Positions 1 to 11,519 of a stretch of DNA of 64,000 nt are shown here, piece after piece. The notes beneath the pieces are model-generated. The model was not told the origin of the DNA. It did no database searches and was given only the letters and a program-made list of their open reading frames with translations. The position numbers and the translations under genes were made by a program. The stretch comes from Harmonia axyridis (taxonomy: Eukaryota; Arthropoda; Insecta; Coleoptera; Coccinellidae), in contig NC_059501.1 of NCBI RefSeq assembly GCF_914767665.1, forward strand, positions 39,656,501-39,720,500, in the 5' to 3' direction. Each line of letters opens with the position of its first letter. Within the stretch, counting starts at the first letter, position 1.

Positions 1-89
1 ATTTTACTCCATCTTCATCTCTTTTAATTCCAGTTACATACATGTATCGTTAGTGTTGATGACAATTAATTACTACAATTCACCAGAAG

Positions 90-537
90 ATGTTCAAATA
101 CATTTTGGTGTTCCTTCTTTTTATCGAAATTATCGTGTCGAGAAGTGCACTTCATGGAAACAATACTATTGAAGAAGTTGCTATTGAAGCAGAAACTACT
201 ACCCTCATTTCTGCTGAAAATATAACTAGTCTGAAGAATAAGGAGAACAGTATTGTCATACTTAACAGTACTCAGATATCAAATTCTTCTTATAACGATT
301 TAGAAAATGGAACGTCTGTGCAACATTGTAAGTTAAGTTTTTTCGTTGAAACCATCCTATTTATCTGAAGAACTGTTTTGATAATGATTTTATTGGTATG
401 AGATTATTTTGCATTGTAGTTTTTGAGTAAGGAGAATGAAAAAATAATGATTTTTTTCAATTGAATTTTATCATACAGCTTATGAAGCATTAGGGTTTCA
501 GAATTTCTTCATTTTGAGTATAAGTCAGTTTTCCTAA
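90..537 (+). CDS. small secreted N-glycosylated protein, two-exon model
   Basis: Exon 1 (90-327) starts with ATG and encodes a clear signal peptide (hydrophobic run YILVFLLFIEIIV at residues 4-16). A Thr/Ser/Asn-rich stretch follows with five N-glycosylation sequons (NNT, NIT, NST, NSS, NGT). It ends in phase 1 at a consensus donor GTAAGT (328-333). A polypyrimidine/ACAG acceptor at 477-478 opens an in-phase exon (479-537) that adds about 19 residues and stops at TAA, giving about 98 aa with a 151-bp intron. An alternative acceptor near 3517 gives a five-residue tail ending in TGA. No cysteine pattern or known domain is visible, so I do not recognise the family. The composition suggests a secreted, mucin-like or highly glycosylated peptide. 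Exon 1 is well supported; the second exon is a guess. Confidence 0.5.
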
Positions 538-924
538 AACGTTTTAAATGTTTATTATTGAAAATTAATAGATGATATATGATCTGGATGTCATAAATGA
601 AATACTTATAGAGCTTACGACGAGAAAATTCGATTTATGAGTTTTTTGAAGAAGACTACTCTGTCTATTTATTGAATACAAATTTCTAAATGAACCGAGC
701 TATTGGGAAGTAAAGGTACATTTTCACGTGATAATAAGTATCGCAGGAATTATCTCCATATAAACTACTTGGTACCTGATCGTTACTATAGTGGTACTGC
801 GAGTCCTGTCGCAGTCGCACGTTATATCAAGATAGTATAATACTATCGTGATAGTTACTATCACTGCGAGTTTCTACGTAAATTGGCTCACAACAAGTAT
901 TGTATCTGTTTGAAATTGAAAGTA
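538..924. other. unannotated AT-rich stretch
   Basis: No coding signal seen. A short perfect palindrome (gatagtataatactatc) and weak inverted repeats of the actatc motif lie near 780-870. Confidence 0.5.
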
Positions 925-1145
925 ACTGGTGTTTTTTAGCTGCATGAGAAGTTTCGATGCTCGTTGTCTATGGTTTGACAGTTGAAAATGTCAAAATGTG
1001 TTGATATTTCTGTTGAGTAAGGTTTGCAAATTCATCATGAATCGTTTAACGCCAGAACAATGCTTCCAAAGTGTGGATATTTACTTTGAAAGAAATGAAT
1101 CTGTTTATGAAGTTCATAGAGCACTTCGTCCATTACGGTCAAAAA
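925..1145 (+). pseudogene. 5' fragment of a DD41D-type mariner
   Basis: The fragment starts with a ggtgtttttt terminal motif and then codes MNRLTPEQ, a Tc1/mariner helix-turn-helix start. It stops after about 35 codons (…HRALRPLR). Both the end and the N-terminus match the better preserved element at 37113-37977, so this is the same family truncated before the catalytic domain. No function is expected. Confidence 0.7.
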
Positions 1146-2654
1146 AATCGTTCTAGTGGGCAGAACCATAGAAAATTTAAGCAAAATATCGAAAAATCTC
1201 CCATATTCTCATTCCAGATCCGACTAGGTTGAAATTTAGTTTATTATTTTGAAAAAATAGCCACTCAAATGCTCATGCCAAATTTCAATAGAACCGTATC
1301 ATCCAAATCTTTCATCTAAATAAACTAATCAACATTGACATCATATCAAATATTAATATTAATAATAAACGCCTTTATGGGATATATGGATTCTACTCAG
1401 GGGCGAAGTCTAGCAATGCTATTCAACTTAATCCCCCGAGTAGAGTAAAACACAATAACACTTTATATGCATATACAGTTCTGTGGTATCCACTGGCGTA
1501 TAATTGACGAGGGCTCAAAAGCTTCAGACTGAGTGCTCTTATCTAATATTTTAATATTATCAGGTTGAAACAAATTCCATGTAAGAGTTGAAAGTTAGAC
1601 AATATAAGCGTAATAATTCTTTTTTAATTAATTTAATTCATCGTGATTTTACGTACCATCTAGTACCTCTTTTGTGATTCCAAGGTTATAGGTGCTACAA
1701 TTGAACACGATAAAACTACTTTTATTTCATGAACGTAAATATCATTATTTTCATTGAAAGATGACATAACTCGATCTCAGCAACATTTAAATGATGTTTG
1801 AAAACATGAATTTCTATCACAGCCTTGATTTTAGGCATCAGAATTTTGGCTAGTGAAGAATGAAATAGTTGAAAACAAACTATTCTACTGTAATAAAATC
1901 AAATCAAAATTTATTCAATAAATTATAATACAATATTTATCATCAGTGCCATTCTCAAATTCTACTGTAATTACAAGAAATTTATAGATAGTCAATTTTG
2001 GAGTTATATTAAAACAGTTAACCTATTTTGGCTCTTTCGGTTCTGTTGAGATTTTTAGCTATTCAGATTCAATATATTTATTATTTTTGTTAATGGAAGA
2101 GACTTATCTTTGCACCATGCCTTTCCAGGCATTTATTGGTAGTCAATGTGGGTTTCAATAATTTTTGTAATATATCAATTTCTGTTTGGGGGAATTAAAA
2201 TTCATTTATATTTTTTCTTAATATAATCGCTTAATTTGAAGCTATTTTACACTGAATTTTATTCATTCGCGTCACGTTATGATACTCATCACACAACTCA
2301 AATTTCATTACGTAACACATTTTTTCGGAGAAGAATTCAGATACTAAAAGAACATACCAATTTCCGACACTTCTTCTTTATAAAATGGAAGTGTATTTGA
2401 AATAGTCGATTCGATCAAACACATCAAATATCAACCGAAAATTTTACCTTAAAACGCTTCGTTTTCAACCCAACTTGATAAACAAAATAATCTCATACTG
2501 ATACTACTTTCCGAAACAGCGCTCAAAAAGGATAAGTTTCTTCGCAGAATCACCCTGCATGATGAACAATTCGTGCAACAAGATAATGACACCATTTTTC
2601 GATTTTTAAAAAATCAATATAAATAATATATTATTAATGACATCAAGTACTTAC
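1146..2654. other. no recognisable gene
   Basis: AT-rich sequence without a convincing ORF. It may hold the next intron of the minus-strand gene whose signal-peptide exon is at 2655-2697. I could not place a downstream exon. Confidence 0.4.
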
Positions 2655-2697
2655 CACCAGCAACCAAAGCCCAAAAGAGAAAAACTTTCAAACACAT
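2655..2697 (-). CDS. signal-peptide exon of an unidentified secreted protein
   Basis: Reading the minus strand from the ATG at 2697-2695 gives MCLKVFLFWALVAG, a compact signal peptide (charged start, hydrophobic core, small residues near the cleavage side). The exon ends in phase 1 at a consensus donor GTAAGT (2654-2649). Signal peptide followed by a phase 1 intron is common in secreted animal proteins. A TATA-like box (minus TATAAA, 2774-2769) lies about 75 bp upstream. The rest of the gene must lie to the left, inside or outside the window, and the protein cannot be named. The exon is too short for an ORF search. Confidence 0.55.
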
Positions 2698-2768
2698 CTC
2701 GTAAAGTCTCGCGTAAGTGTAATGATCATATTGGTTATTCCAAAATAATGAAACTCGAAACAACATTG

Positions 2769-2774
2769 TTTATA
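2769..2774 (-). promoter_or_regulatory. possible TATA box for the minus-strand secreted gene
   Basis: TATAAA on the minus strand, about 72-77 bp upstream of the ATG at 2697. Position and orientation fit a core promoter; the motif alone is weak evidence in AT-rich DNA. Confidence 0.3.
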
Positions 2775-2799
2775 ACGCCCCTCAATTAATCACAAATCA

Positions 2800-4490
2800 T
2801 TTACTCTCATCATCAAATTTCCGTAGAGATGAACACTACTTACTAACTGTGAGGACGTGTGATTCGTATCCGATTGCACCAAGATCAAATAATTTCGTTA
2901 TGATTATACCTCCGATGGTACCGGCATCCGGTTAATAGTTACTTATAACTAGGAATAATTATTTATGGTAAATGAACATGACCGACTCATATAGTTGCAC
3001 TGGACGGTGTATCATTTGAATTTTTAAAACTCATGGATTTTCTGAATAGCCTTCAAAATTGGAGGTAGTTTTTTGAGATGTTTTCAACTCAAGAGCAAGG
3101 CTTCCTTGCCTGATGTATCAAGATATGAATCAAAATCTCGAAGTCCAAGATCTCATTGTTATTATTATGAATTACCAATAGTTTTAACCTTCCTTGTGAA
3201 GGGCGCAAAACTTCTATTAATTAATATGTATTTGATGAAATTGTTAATTACTTCATTTTTGTTCATTTATACATTTAAACTAGGAATTTACCTAAACGGT
3301 TTCCCATTCCAATACTGAATTCGGCAAAAATATACAGACTTTATTTTGATTCCATATGTAATAGCATTGATTAAAGATAGCAGTAGTGGATCGTGAGTGA
3401 AAGAAGTGAATATTCTGCTTCCCAATCAGACTTCTGTCTGTCAGTTTTCTTGTTAGGTTTATATTCACTTTTGTGTTGTAATTCGTAACCTGCTCATTAT
3501 TGTGTTTTTTTTTCAGCTCTAGGAACCAGCTTTGAGGTTCTGTGGAACAGAAATCAGAAAGGAATGGTAGCTAATAATTTTGGAGAATGCAAGTACTGCG
3601 TTACTTGAATGAAATTTATTTTTTGTAATATATTATAATATTGCGAACATTTAATAGATTGCTGTATTCAGTATCAGGATATTCTATTCTTCTCTTGGTA
3701 ACGTATTTCCAGTGCAGTTCGAAAATTATATCATAAAGATACGCTAAATTTTAGAAATGCCTTTACCTTTTCAAGAATTTAATAGTTGTAAATTACATAC
3801 AAATGCTTTATTTTTTCAACTAAATAAACTCGGCCTAATTGAATAGAGCAACATTTTCAAGAGCTTCTGTATAAACGAGAAGAAGTCATTGGACCGTGAA
3901 CCCTATTTTTTAAAGTCAGATAGCTAAGCAATGAATGTGCAAGATCCAAATACAGGGTTTCCCAAAACTATGGTACCAAATTGAAACAGAAAATTCGCCT
4001 CGAAAAATAAATAAGCCTTTCCTAATATTTTTTTTTCTACATTCATGCAAATAGCAAAACTTCATTGAACTATATTTAGTGGAAAAAGAAGTTCTTTATT
4101 GCACTAGTGCAATAAAGTTTTTATTGCACTCATCTGTCATTCAACTTCAACGTGCTGTCATCATGACAAACAAATATTTCAGCCTGAAGTAAATAACTAT
4201 GTACAGTAACCAAGTACTATTACGTTTACAGCAGTAACAAATCAAGAAGTGGATTTGAAAAGAACTTCTCTACGAAATATTTATATTGAAAATTGCACCA
4301 ATTGTTCATTCACTTTCAACATTGAGGGTAAAAATAAAGTTTGAGTTAAATTGTTCGTAACGTATTAGTTCCTGTTTCAATGCAAATCGATATTAAGAAT
4401 AAAGTATTCAAGTTGCGCTTTTCATTTTCCCACACCTAGTGTCGCACCTCAATAAATCATTTTTTGCTTTTTGCATGAACGTAGAAAAAA
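2800..4490. other. no recognisable gene
   Basis: AT-rich spacer. A small palindrome (ttgcactagtgcaa) near 4100 and a possible alternative terminal exon for the 90-537 gene (about 3518-3536) are the only marks. Confidence 0.4.
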
Positions 4491-4497
4491 TGTTGTA

Positions 4498-4610
4498 TGC
4501 AACTCGTGCAAAAATTGTTTATTGGACTCGACTTGAAATTGTCCGACGAGGCCGTTAGGCCGAGTTGGACAACACGTCGAGTGCATTAAACAATTTTTGC
4601 ACGAGTTGCA
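4498..4610. repeat. palindromic hairpin element (MITE-like)
   Basis: Perfect 24-bp inverted arms (4498-4521 and 4587-4610) continue with mismatches to a GC-rich centre (aggccgttaggcc) near 4553. This is a self-complementary unit of about 115 bp, set in further weakly symmetric DNA. It resembles short foldback MITEs; no target duplication was resolved. Confidence 0.6.
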
Positions 4611-4912
4611 ATTCACTTTTTGCACTTGTTGCATAAATAACTATTTCTTCTATCTATTTCTATCGTTCGTTGCAGAGATACATGTGTTGAATATGGAAAA
4701 TTGAAAATAATTTTTATTCTTAATTTCCACAGTATCCAAAATTTTGCATCTAAATTTGAAAGAATGTGTATTCAATATGTGCTTTATTTCTAAAAAAAAA
4801 CACATTTTCAGTTGCTACCAGTGGCGTACATTTTTGGCTCTTTTTCTCTACACCACTGGTAAAATGAGTGCAGTTTTCGCATTGTCCATACAATTTTGAG
4901 TAAAAAGTGTAA

Positions 4913-5340
4913 ACCTGTTCGAATCCGGTCCAAAATAATTGCGCTTCTATGAATACAAAGATACAAGTAATAGTAATAAAAATTTTTTTCAACAGGAGTT
5001 ATTTTACATCCCTAATTACTTGTCCAAATAACAAATGGATATTCAATAAAAAATAACACTTTCACGAGCATATTTTCATTTCTTTTTCAAAATAAATTGA
5101 ATACTTATTGAAGGACTTCAACACCATGTACCTCTGCAAGCAAGCAGTTTTGGTGGAATAATGCATGTGAAAATATCATTATGTTTTTTTTTGGTTTTTA
5201 TCCAGTTGTTATTTGGAATATTATTTGGGATTATGAAATTAAGTTCTGTCGAATAAATTTTTCAATACTAATATGTTTGTAGGTATTAATAAAAGCGTAA
5301 TTATCTTGAAAATGCATAGTTTTTCCGGATTCGAACAGGT
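4913..5340. repeat. pair of 16-bp inverted repeats, possible MITE ends
   Basis: acctgttcgaatccgg at 4913-4928 is matched by its reverse complement at 5325-5340, bounding about 430 bp of AT-rich non-coding DNA. This could be the terminal repeats of a small element; no target duplication is visible. Confidence 0.4.
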
Positions 5341-7259
5341 ATACTTCGAATTTATCTCTGAAGTTGCTATAACCAAACAGAATATTCTAGGTATCGGTAA
5401 TTAAAACTTTCAATGAAAAATCTTTGTAATTTTGTAGCAGTTTTTATTAAACCTAGACAATTCATAATAATAAATATATATATTCAATAATTTAGCCAGT
5501 CTAATCAAGATGAATAATATGAACTTCTTATACTTAACAATACAAAAATAGCAGAATATAATCAATACTGTACATAAAAGGCAACAAATCAATAGGATAT
5601 TTGAACAATGAGTAAACAAACATATGAAATGTCCTAATCAGATATAAATTAATAGATTTCACATAAACGTTCTTGCCAACATTTATCGTTAAATTCAAAA
5701 TAGGTGAACAAAAAATTAGCTCCTTGCATCTCTGTATTTTGAAAATTTATAATTTTATTCCAAATTGTCTAACGTTGAAAATGTGACATCATGAGTAATA
5801 TAATACTAAAATAAATAGAAAATTACATACACTTCACTTTCGGGGAATTTAATTTTTGGAATATAATGGATTGATAACTTTTTAATCAGAATAGGATGGT
5901 ATTAAGGATGTATATTTATTTCTTTATTGGATATTAATTTATGTCAATCTTCATTGGATACTCGAGCTATATTCAACAAAATTATTCATCGCTTGAACCT
6001 TTATAACATCTGAATAATTAAAAAACTTGAAAATTTTTTACAGAAAATTCTAATTTTTTTATTGTTTAGTATATTGTTTTAATTTCGTTTATTTTTTTAT
6101 CTAAGTTATTATCTATCACACTAATTTCCTTTCAACGATGATTTCCATAATAATTAGATATAACAATTTTCTATATTAATACAACATTAATCACAATTTC
6201 TTAAGTTTTAAAGCTACATTTCGATTTTATTAATAAGTTACAAGAATTTTCATGTTGAGTACTTACTAAATTTCAGTCGTGAATAATTCAGAATCAATCG
6301 AAGATTGAATCGGACAAATTTTCTACCAAAAACTTATTCAAAATTGGTTAAGAGCAATTTATTTTAATATTGTATAAATTCCTATTCTGTTTCGTTTAAC
6401 ACATGATGATATTCCATTCAGATCCTCTGAGAGTCTTTGGTTTCAAATTTTCCTAACAACTATAGAAAAATGAGCTTTTGATCAAGTGTTCAAAGCGCCA
6501 TCCTGAAAACCAAGAGAAATTAATTTAATTCGATTATAAATTATAACACTATAGCTGTATTAAGAGTGTAACATAGCATGTATGACGTTTATGTAGTTTT
6601 TTTAAATTTTGTGATTATATAAAATTTGGTGTTCTACAAATAAACTGACAAATGTACTGATGTCGAAATGAATTTTATTCATCCATCCAGCCGGTTGCAG
6701 AATGGAAATTTTCAAGCTAGATTCAGGGTCCGAATATATCCGTTGAGTTCATTAATGGGCAAAATCTATATCGGATTAAAACCTATATGAAATTAATTTT
6801 TTTTAATAATTGAAGAACTATCTATCCGATAAATCTGATATTTGAAAATCGGTTACAGATATTTACAATAAGGAGATAAATTTCGTAGGATGTCGAATTC
6901 ATGACTAGAATGATGTTTGTCGCCGACAAATGCATAAAATCGAAAGGAAAAAATCGAACCTTTCAATTATTATTATATGCTTTTTCGTTTTTTAAAGAAA
7001 ATTGGTCCAGCAGAAAAGGTAATGAAGGGTATTATGCTGACCCAAGAAGGAGCTGTTTAAATTTGAATTTTTTTTTGGTAAAACATAGATAGAATAGCAA
7101 GGAGTAAATGTCAGAATTTGGAAACAAAATCGTGAAGGTTTTTTCATGTAAACAATTTTTGTTTCTTGAATAGTGTAGTCATTTTTAGCAAGATTTTTGA
7201 ATTTTACAACAAACCAGCTGTTCGAGGAGAACCAAAGTCGATGTTAAGTTGTTGTTGAA
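5341..7259. other. no recognisable gene
   Basis: Very AT-rich. Part of 6700-6790 resembles a dispersed motif (gggcaaaatc…cggat) also seen near 41380. No coding signal. Confidence 0.4.
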
Positions 7260-8156
7260 ATGCTTAGGGCACGTGTTTGCCAGATAAGTGAATTTGAAAG
7301 AGGTCGAATCATTGGTCTACGGGTGGCGGGGTTGTCATTTCGAGAAATCGCTAACCGTACGAACAAAAATCCAACTACTCTTATAAGATGTTGTCAAGCG
7401 TGGTTTGAAAATGCCCAAAATTGAAGAAGAGAGTTGGTACCGGACGTCGAAGGGGCAGAAATGAAGTTCAAGATCGACGTCTAAGACTTATGGTCATTAG
7501 AGACCGATTTGCGACAACTCGATCTTTGGCTAATGGGTGGTTAGAAGAACAAGGCCATCCTGTAACTTTCCCATCGGTTTACCACCGGATAAGATCCTTT
7601 GGACTGCAGCATTATCGACCCCACCTTGTGTTACCTCTGACGGCTGAGCATCGCCGGCAACGATTACAATGGAGCAGAGAATGTCAATATTGGAATGTGG
7701 AATGGCATCAGGTCGTCTTTTCTGATGAATCTAGATTCTCCATGGGTGCACATGATGGCCGAAGAACGTGTAGGATTTCACATATGCCTACTTAGCCACC
7801 ACAAACGGTTATACGACGTCGGGGAGAAAGACGTGAACCTCAGTTCGATGTTGATCGTTATGTACACCAGACAGTAGGCGTTATTGTATGGGGTGCTATT
7901 GCACATGCAAGTAGGTCACCTTTAGTCCTTATTCGAGTTAACATGACAGCGCTTCATTGCCTTCAAGAAATAGTGGAGCCATATGTTCTCCCTTACCTTA
8001 ACCGGCTCGATAATCCAATATTTCAGCAAGATAATGCCTGAAGTACAAGCAGCTTTGGGATAGTATCCCTCAAGAAAAAATAGACTATCTTATTGCATCA
8101 ATGCCGAGATCTGTTGGGGAGTGTATAGATAATCCCGGTAGACAAACACATTACTA
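7260..8156 (+). pseudogene. Tc1-like transposase, internally deleted and frameshifted
   Basis: The frame opening at 7260 gives MLRARVCQISEF…, a Tc1 helix-turn-helix with the REIA motif, and breaks at a stop near 7422. Another frame gives the paired-type second half and the first catalytic Asp in SDESRF (about 7720-7740). Farther on come the …VGVIVWGAI strand and a FQQDNA segment with the second Asp (about 8023-8040). The text then jumps to a C-terminal piece (LWDSIPQEKID…, to about 8156), so the third catalytic region (SPDLNPIE-type) is deleted. A foreign insertion of about 35-45 nt near 7768 breaks the frame after the first Asp. Dead copy. Confidence 0.85.
7768..7794 (-). repeat. 27-base fragment identical to the hammerhead SINE
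   Basis: These 27 bases are the exact reverse complement of 53712-53738, the segment just after the GAAA core of the hammerhead ribozyme in the SINE. It sits as an out-of-frame insertion in the Tc1 pseudogene. A chance match of this length within 64 kb is not credible. Confidence 0.75.
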
Positions 8157-8837
8157 ACAAAACTAACAAACTAAAAAAAATTGTAAACTGTTTGTTTTTT
8201 TTCCAATTTTCATTCATTTACTACTGGCTTTACTATTTATGTTTTTAAAAAAAAAAAAAATTAAAATTTAATCAGCTTCTTGTGGGTGTTGCAGTTTCTT
8301 TGTCATTTAGTATACTTTAATGTCATCTTACAGACCAGAAAGTTTTGACTTCAAATTTGTGTTCAGAAGACAGAGTATATTGAAAATTACATGAATACGA
8401 ATTGGAACAATCGCGTAAAAGCCCTTGACTCCTCGTCAGTGCTTTTCTCTTTTTTCTAAAGTTCATTTGGTCTCCTCGACTTTCTAATGAAAATATGAAG
8501 TTGAAGGATCTCAAAATATCTACAATAGAACGATTTATGTTTCTTCTACCACTATAAAAATAATTATTTACTTCGCTTGCCGAGTCTCAATTTACTGACA
8601 AATTTTTTGTTCAGAACTTCATGGAATCTCTATTCTCATCAAACTTTGTTAGAGCCACTAACAGTTAATGGATGGACAATTCGATCCATAAGATGACAAT
8701 AATTATTATTTTCCCCATGAACCATGAAAATTTCTAGATGAAAAAATAATCAGTTAATGTCTAGAAATTCAGTTGTTATAAACTGGAGTAATAGCATGAA
8801 GAAAAAATATTCAAATATTTTCAAAAAATTTACTTAC
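8157..8837. other. 3' flank or last intron of follistatin
   Basis: Contains a poly(A)-like run near 8250. A possible phase 0 acceptor near 8738 opens a minus-strand reading of about 22 codons rich in Ile, which is unlike a follistatin tail. No firm terminal exon. Confidence 0.35.
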
Positions 8838-9064
8838 GCATTTTCCGTTGTACTTTGTCTCCACGACTACACCTTTTGTGCAAGAGTCTTGCATCATGTG
8901 ACACCAGGAGTGATAAGTAACGTTATTTGTTCCACAAATGGGACCACGCATTTGCCTTGGACGACAGTTCAAATTGCATGTTGTACATCGAGGTAGCCCA
9001 GTATTAAAATCAGTCAAACAGGCTTGTTGATCGCGACATTGTACATTGCTGCAGGAAGCATTTG
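8838..9064 (-). CDS. Fs: follistatin exon: third follistatin/Kazal domain
   Basis: The exon encodes ANASCSNVQCRD… through …YNGKC, a ten-cysteine follistatin module: an EGF-like hairpin (CSNVQC…C…RCTTCNLNC) followed by a Kazal domain with the GPICGTNNVTYHSWC motif. The acceptor is TTTACAG before 9064, phase 1, completing GCA with the G left by the previous exon. The donor GTAAGT (8837-8832) follows the last Cys codon, phase 0. If that donor is not used, the frame runs on for eight codons (VSKFFENI) to a stop at 8811, which would be a simple C-terminus. Follistatin is a secreted protein that binds and neutralises activin/BMP-type TGF-beta ligands. The three such modules in one strand and order support one gene. 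Confidence 0.88.
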
Positions 9065-10846
9065 CTGTAAACAAAGAGACCAAATGTTATAAGATGTAGA
9101 ATGGTTGAAGATAGGTTGAATGGATTGGCATTAATGCATATACACAGGACCATTTGCAGTAGTCTAAATGTTGAAAATATTGTCCAAAGATTCTCTGGTC
9201 GAAAAAATAGGAGACTATAATTTGTTATTAAGTTTTTAATATTTGATCATATTTTGTTATTTATTAGGTGTAGTAAAAAAAATCCATTATTTTTTCAATA
9301 GATAGCTTTAGTTATCTGTATCTTGCATTGTAAAGTGATCGGTTTCCACTAGTTGGCGTTAGCAATATGAGATTTCGCACTATACAAACTTTCTGACAGT
9401 TTTGTGATTAATTGACACAGTTAAGTTTGAGTGCGTCACAAAGATGGACCCAAGCAAAATGAAAATAACCTATATTCTACAGTTTTTCTTCGATAAAAGC
9501 AGAATGCAAGCCAGGCGGCTGAAAACTTAAATAGAGTTTATGGACCTGATACTGTAATAGCCAACCACGTGCTGTTTTGGTTTCGTCGATTCCGTTCCGG
9601 TAATTTCGATGTCAAAGATTCACCATGCACTGGAAGATCAATTGTCGAAAACATAGATATAATCATGGACATTCTCGAGTCCTGTTTCGATTGCTCAAGA
9701 ACTTAAGAGTGCACAATAAACCGTTTAGAACACTATTCACATAGGGCTGGTCTCAAGAAGATGCTAGATGTATGGGTCTACACGAGTTAACGAAAGGACC
9801 GCATGGACCGAATTTTCACTGCGAATCACAACAACATCGTCTCATTTTTGAAACGGTTGGTGACTGGTGATGAAAAGTGGATCATTTACGACAACGTCAA
9901 GCAAAAACGGTCGTGGTCGAAACGCAGTGAGACGTCGGAAATGGCTAGGAAGGTATTGTTGTGACTGTTAACTCGGAACTGTACTGTCAATAATTAGACC
10001 ATCTGAAGGAAGCAATCGCTCAGAAGCGGTCAGCTTTGGCCAGTAAGAGACGAATTGTGTTCCATCAGGACAACGCCAGGTCACACACGTCGATGTGACT
10101 CGCCAGAAGCTTCGGAAGCTCGGTCGAGAGGCTCTTATGCATCCACCTTACAGTCCGGACCAGGCACCAAGTGTTTGCCATCTGTTTCTGTCCATGGCGA
10201 GCAATTTTGCTGGTAAAAATTCGCTTCAAAAGAGGTTAGTGAAAACCGACTGTCTCAACTTATGCCAATAAGGACGATTTTCTATGAGAGAAGCATAATT
10301 TATAACCACAAAATGGCAACAAATTATCGAATAAAACGGCGCATGTTCGACCTAAATTGGATCATTCTAACTATGATAATTGAAGCCTTGTTCTTCATGC
10401 AGAATAATGTTTTTTTTTATTACACCTTATACTTTCCTGCGCTTGAATTTTCTTATGAAATACATATATTTATTAGATATGTGAAATTTTTTGAACTTCT
10501 TTTTGTCATACAAAAATCTTGGAAATTGAATATGATATTATTTACTTAAATCCATCTTTCTATAAAAAAATATTTGACCTAATAGGTACCAACAAAAAAT
10601 TCCGCTATTTTTCTAATCTATATGAATGTTCAGTGTTAGAAAAGTTATGTTTAAGGATATTTTAGGACAATAATATCTCAGAATCAAATGGTTCAGAATT
10701 AAATACACCTGAGTCAAGTGCTGCTATTTCTTAATTCGAGATACCAATCTTCATAGTTCCGGTATCGTTTGATATCCGAAAACATTTTTCTCAAAATATT
10801 TTTAGTTGTTTTCAGGATGAAAATTCAAAATGATGTTATTGCTCAC
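9065..10846 (-). other. Fs: follistatin intron between modules 2 and 3
   Basis: A 1.78-kb phase 1 intron, GTGAGC donor and TTTACAG acceptor, occupied mostly by a decayed mariner (9257-10590). Confidence 0.8.
9257..10590 (+). mobile_element. decayed mariner (Mos1-like) transposon
   Basis: Transposase remnants in several frames: start MDPSKMKITYIL at 9444, a helix-turn-helix region (about 9500-9640), VTGDEKW with the first Asp (about 9870), HQDNARSH-type second Asp (about 10070), and HPPYSPDQAP (about 10140) where the third Asp is expected. The C-terminal piece runs to about 10340. Many stops and frameshifts make it inactive. The ends carry attaggt-type sequences (9257 and, inverted, about 10570-10590) that fit degenerate mariner terminal repeats. 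It lies in the follistatin intron, antisense to the gene. Confidence 0.8.
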
Positions 10847-11068
10847 CTCTACAAGGACCCTTGTACGCTAAAGGTATGGCTCTTCCTTGTCTGCAAGTCT
10901 TCTGTTTCAAATGGCAGGGGCTAGGATAGCTATTACCATCGATTCCACAAACTTGCCGCCGCTTTGGACTTGTTGGACACTTGAAGTCGCAGTACACGCA
11001 ATGTGGGCTTAAATTCTGATCTAGAACGCAATTTTTGCCAGTCGGACAGTTTATTCTATCACAGGAAT
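10847..11068 (-). CDS. Fs: follistatin exon: second follistatin/Kazal domain
   Basis: Encodes NSCDRINCPTGKNC…YKGPCR: the EGF-like hairpin (CDRINC…C…HCVYCDFKC) and a Kazal part with RQVCGIDGNSYPSPC. The acceptor CTTCCTCAG is before 11068 and the donor GTGAGC after 10847. The 222-bp exon is phase 1 at both ends, as expected for an exchangeable extracellular module. The joined first codon is AAT (A from the previous exon). Confidence 0.92.
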
Positions 11069-11519
11069 CTGAGGAAGATAACTTATATGAAATTTCATGT
11101 TTAGTTATTTGAGTCAAATTTGGAAATATAATAGGTAGGTATTAAATAATAAACAGGTTTTCGAATGAGTTTCTAATATCTCGAATATTTTTAGTACACA
11201 TACCAAATACCTTATGAAAATTCAGATGGTTATAAAAAATGAACATATCGTGTTCAGTAAGAATTGTTAATTATGTTCAGCAGTATACAAATAACGAGTT
11301 CTATTTATTCATATCAAATCGAATGATCAAAATTAAGGTCATAATAAGCTCATTTTGCAGGTCCAGGTTACAAGAGTAACATGGAGCTGAAATGTTTTGT
11401 GAACTAATACGTGGGTATTTTTTTTGTCTTCAGGAAATGGACGAACAAACTAAGCTAAGATCAAGAAAAAATTGGATCGAATTTTCCTAATCATCACATA
11501 TTATGGGGTTTCCAATAAG

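Noticed and set aside
4750..4992. Minus-strand secreted Cys-containing peptide (MKKIFITITCIFVFIEAQ…)
   Set aside because: A signal-like start, but no splice support; the reading overlaps a 16-bp inverted repeat end and lacks a recognisable cysteine pattern.
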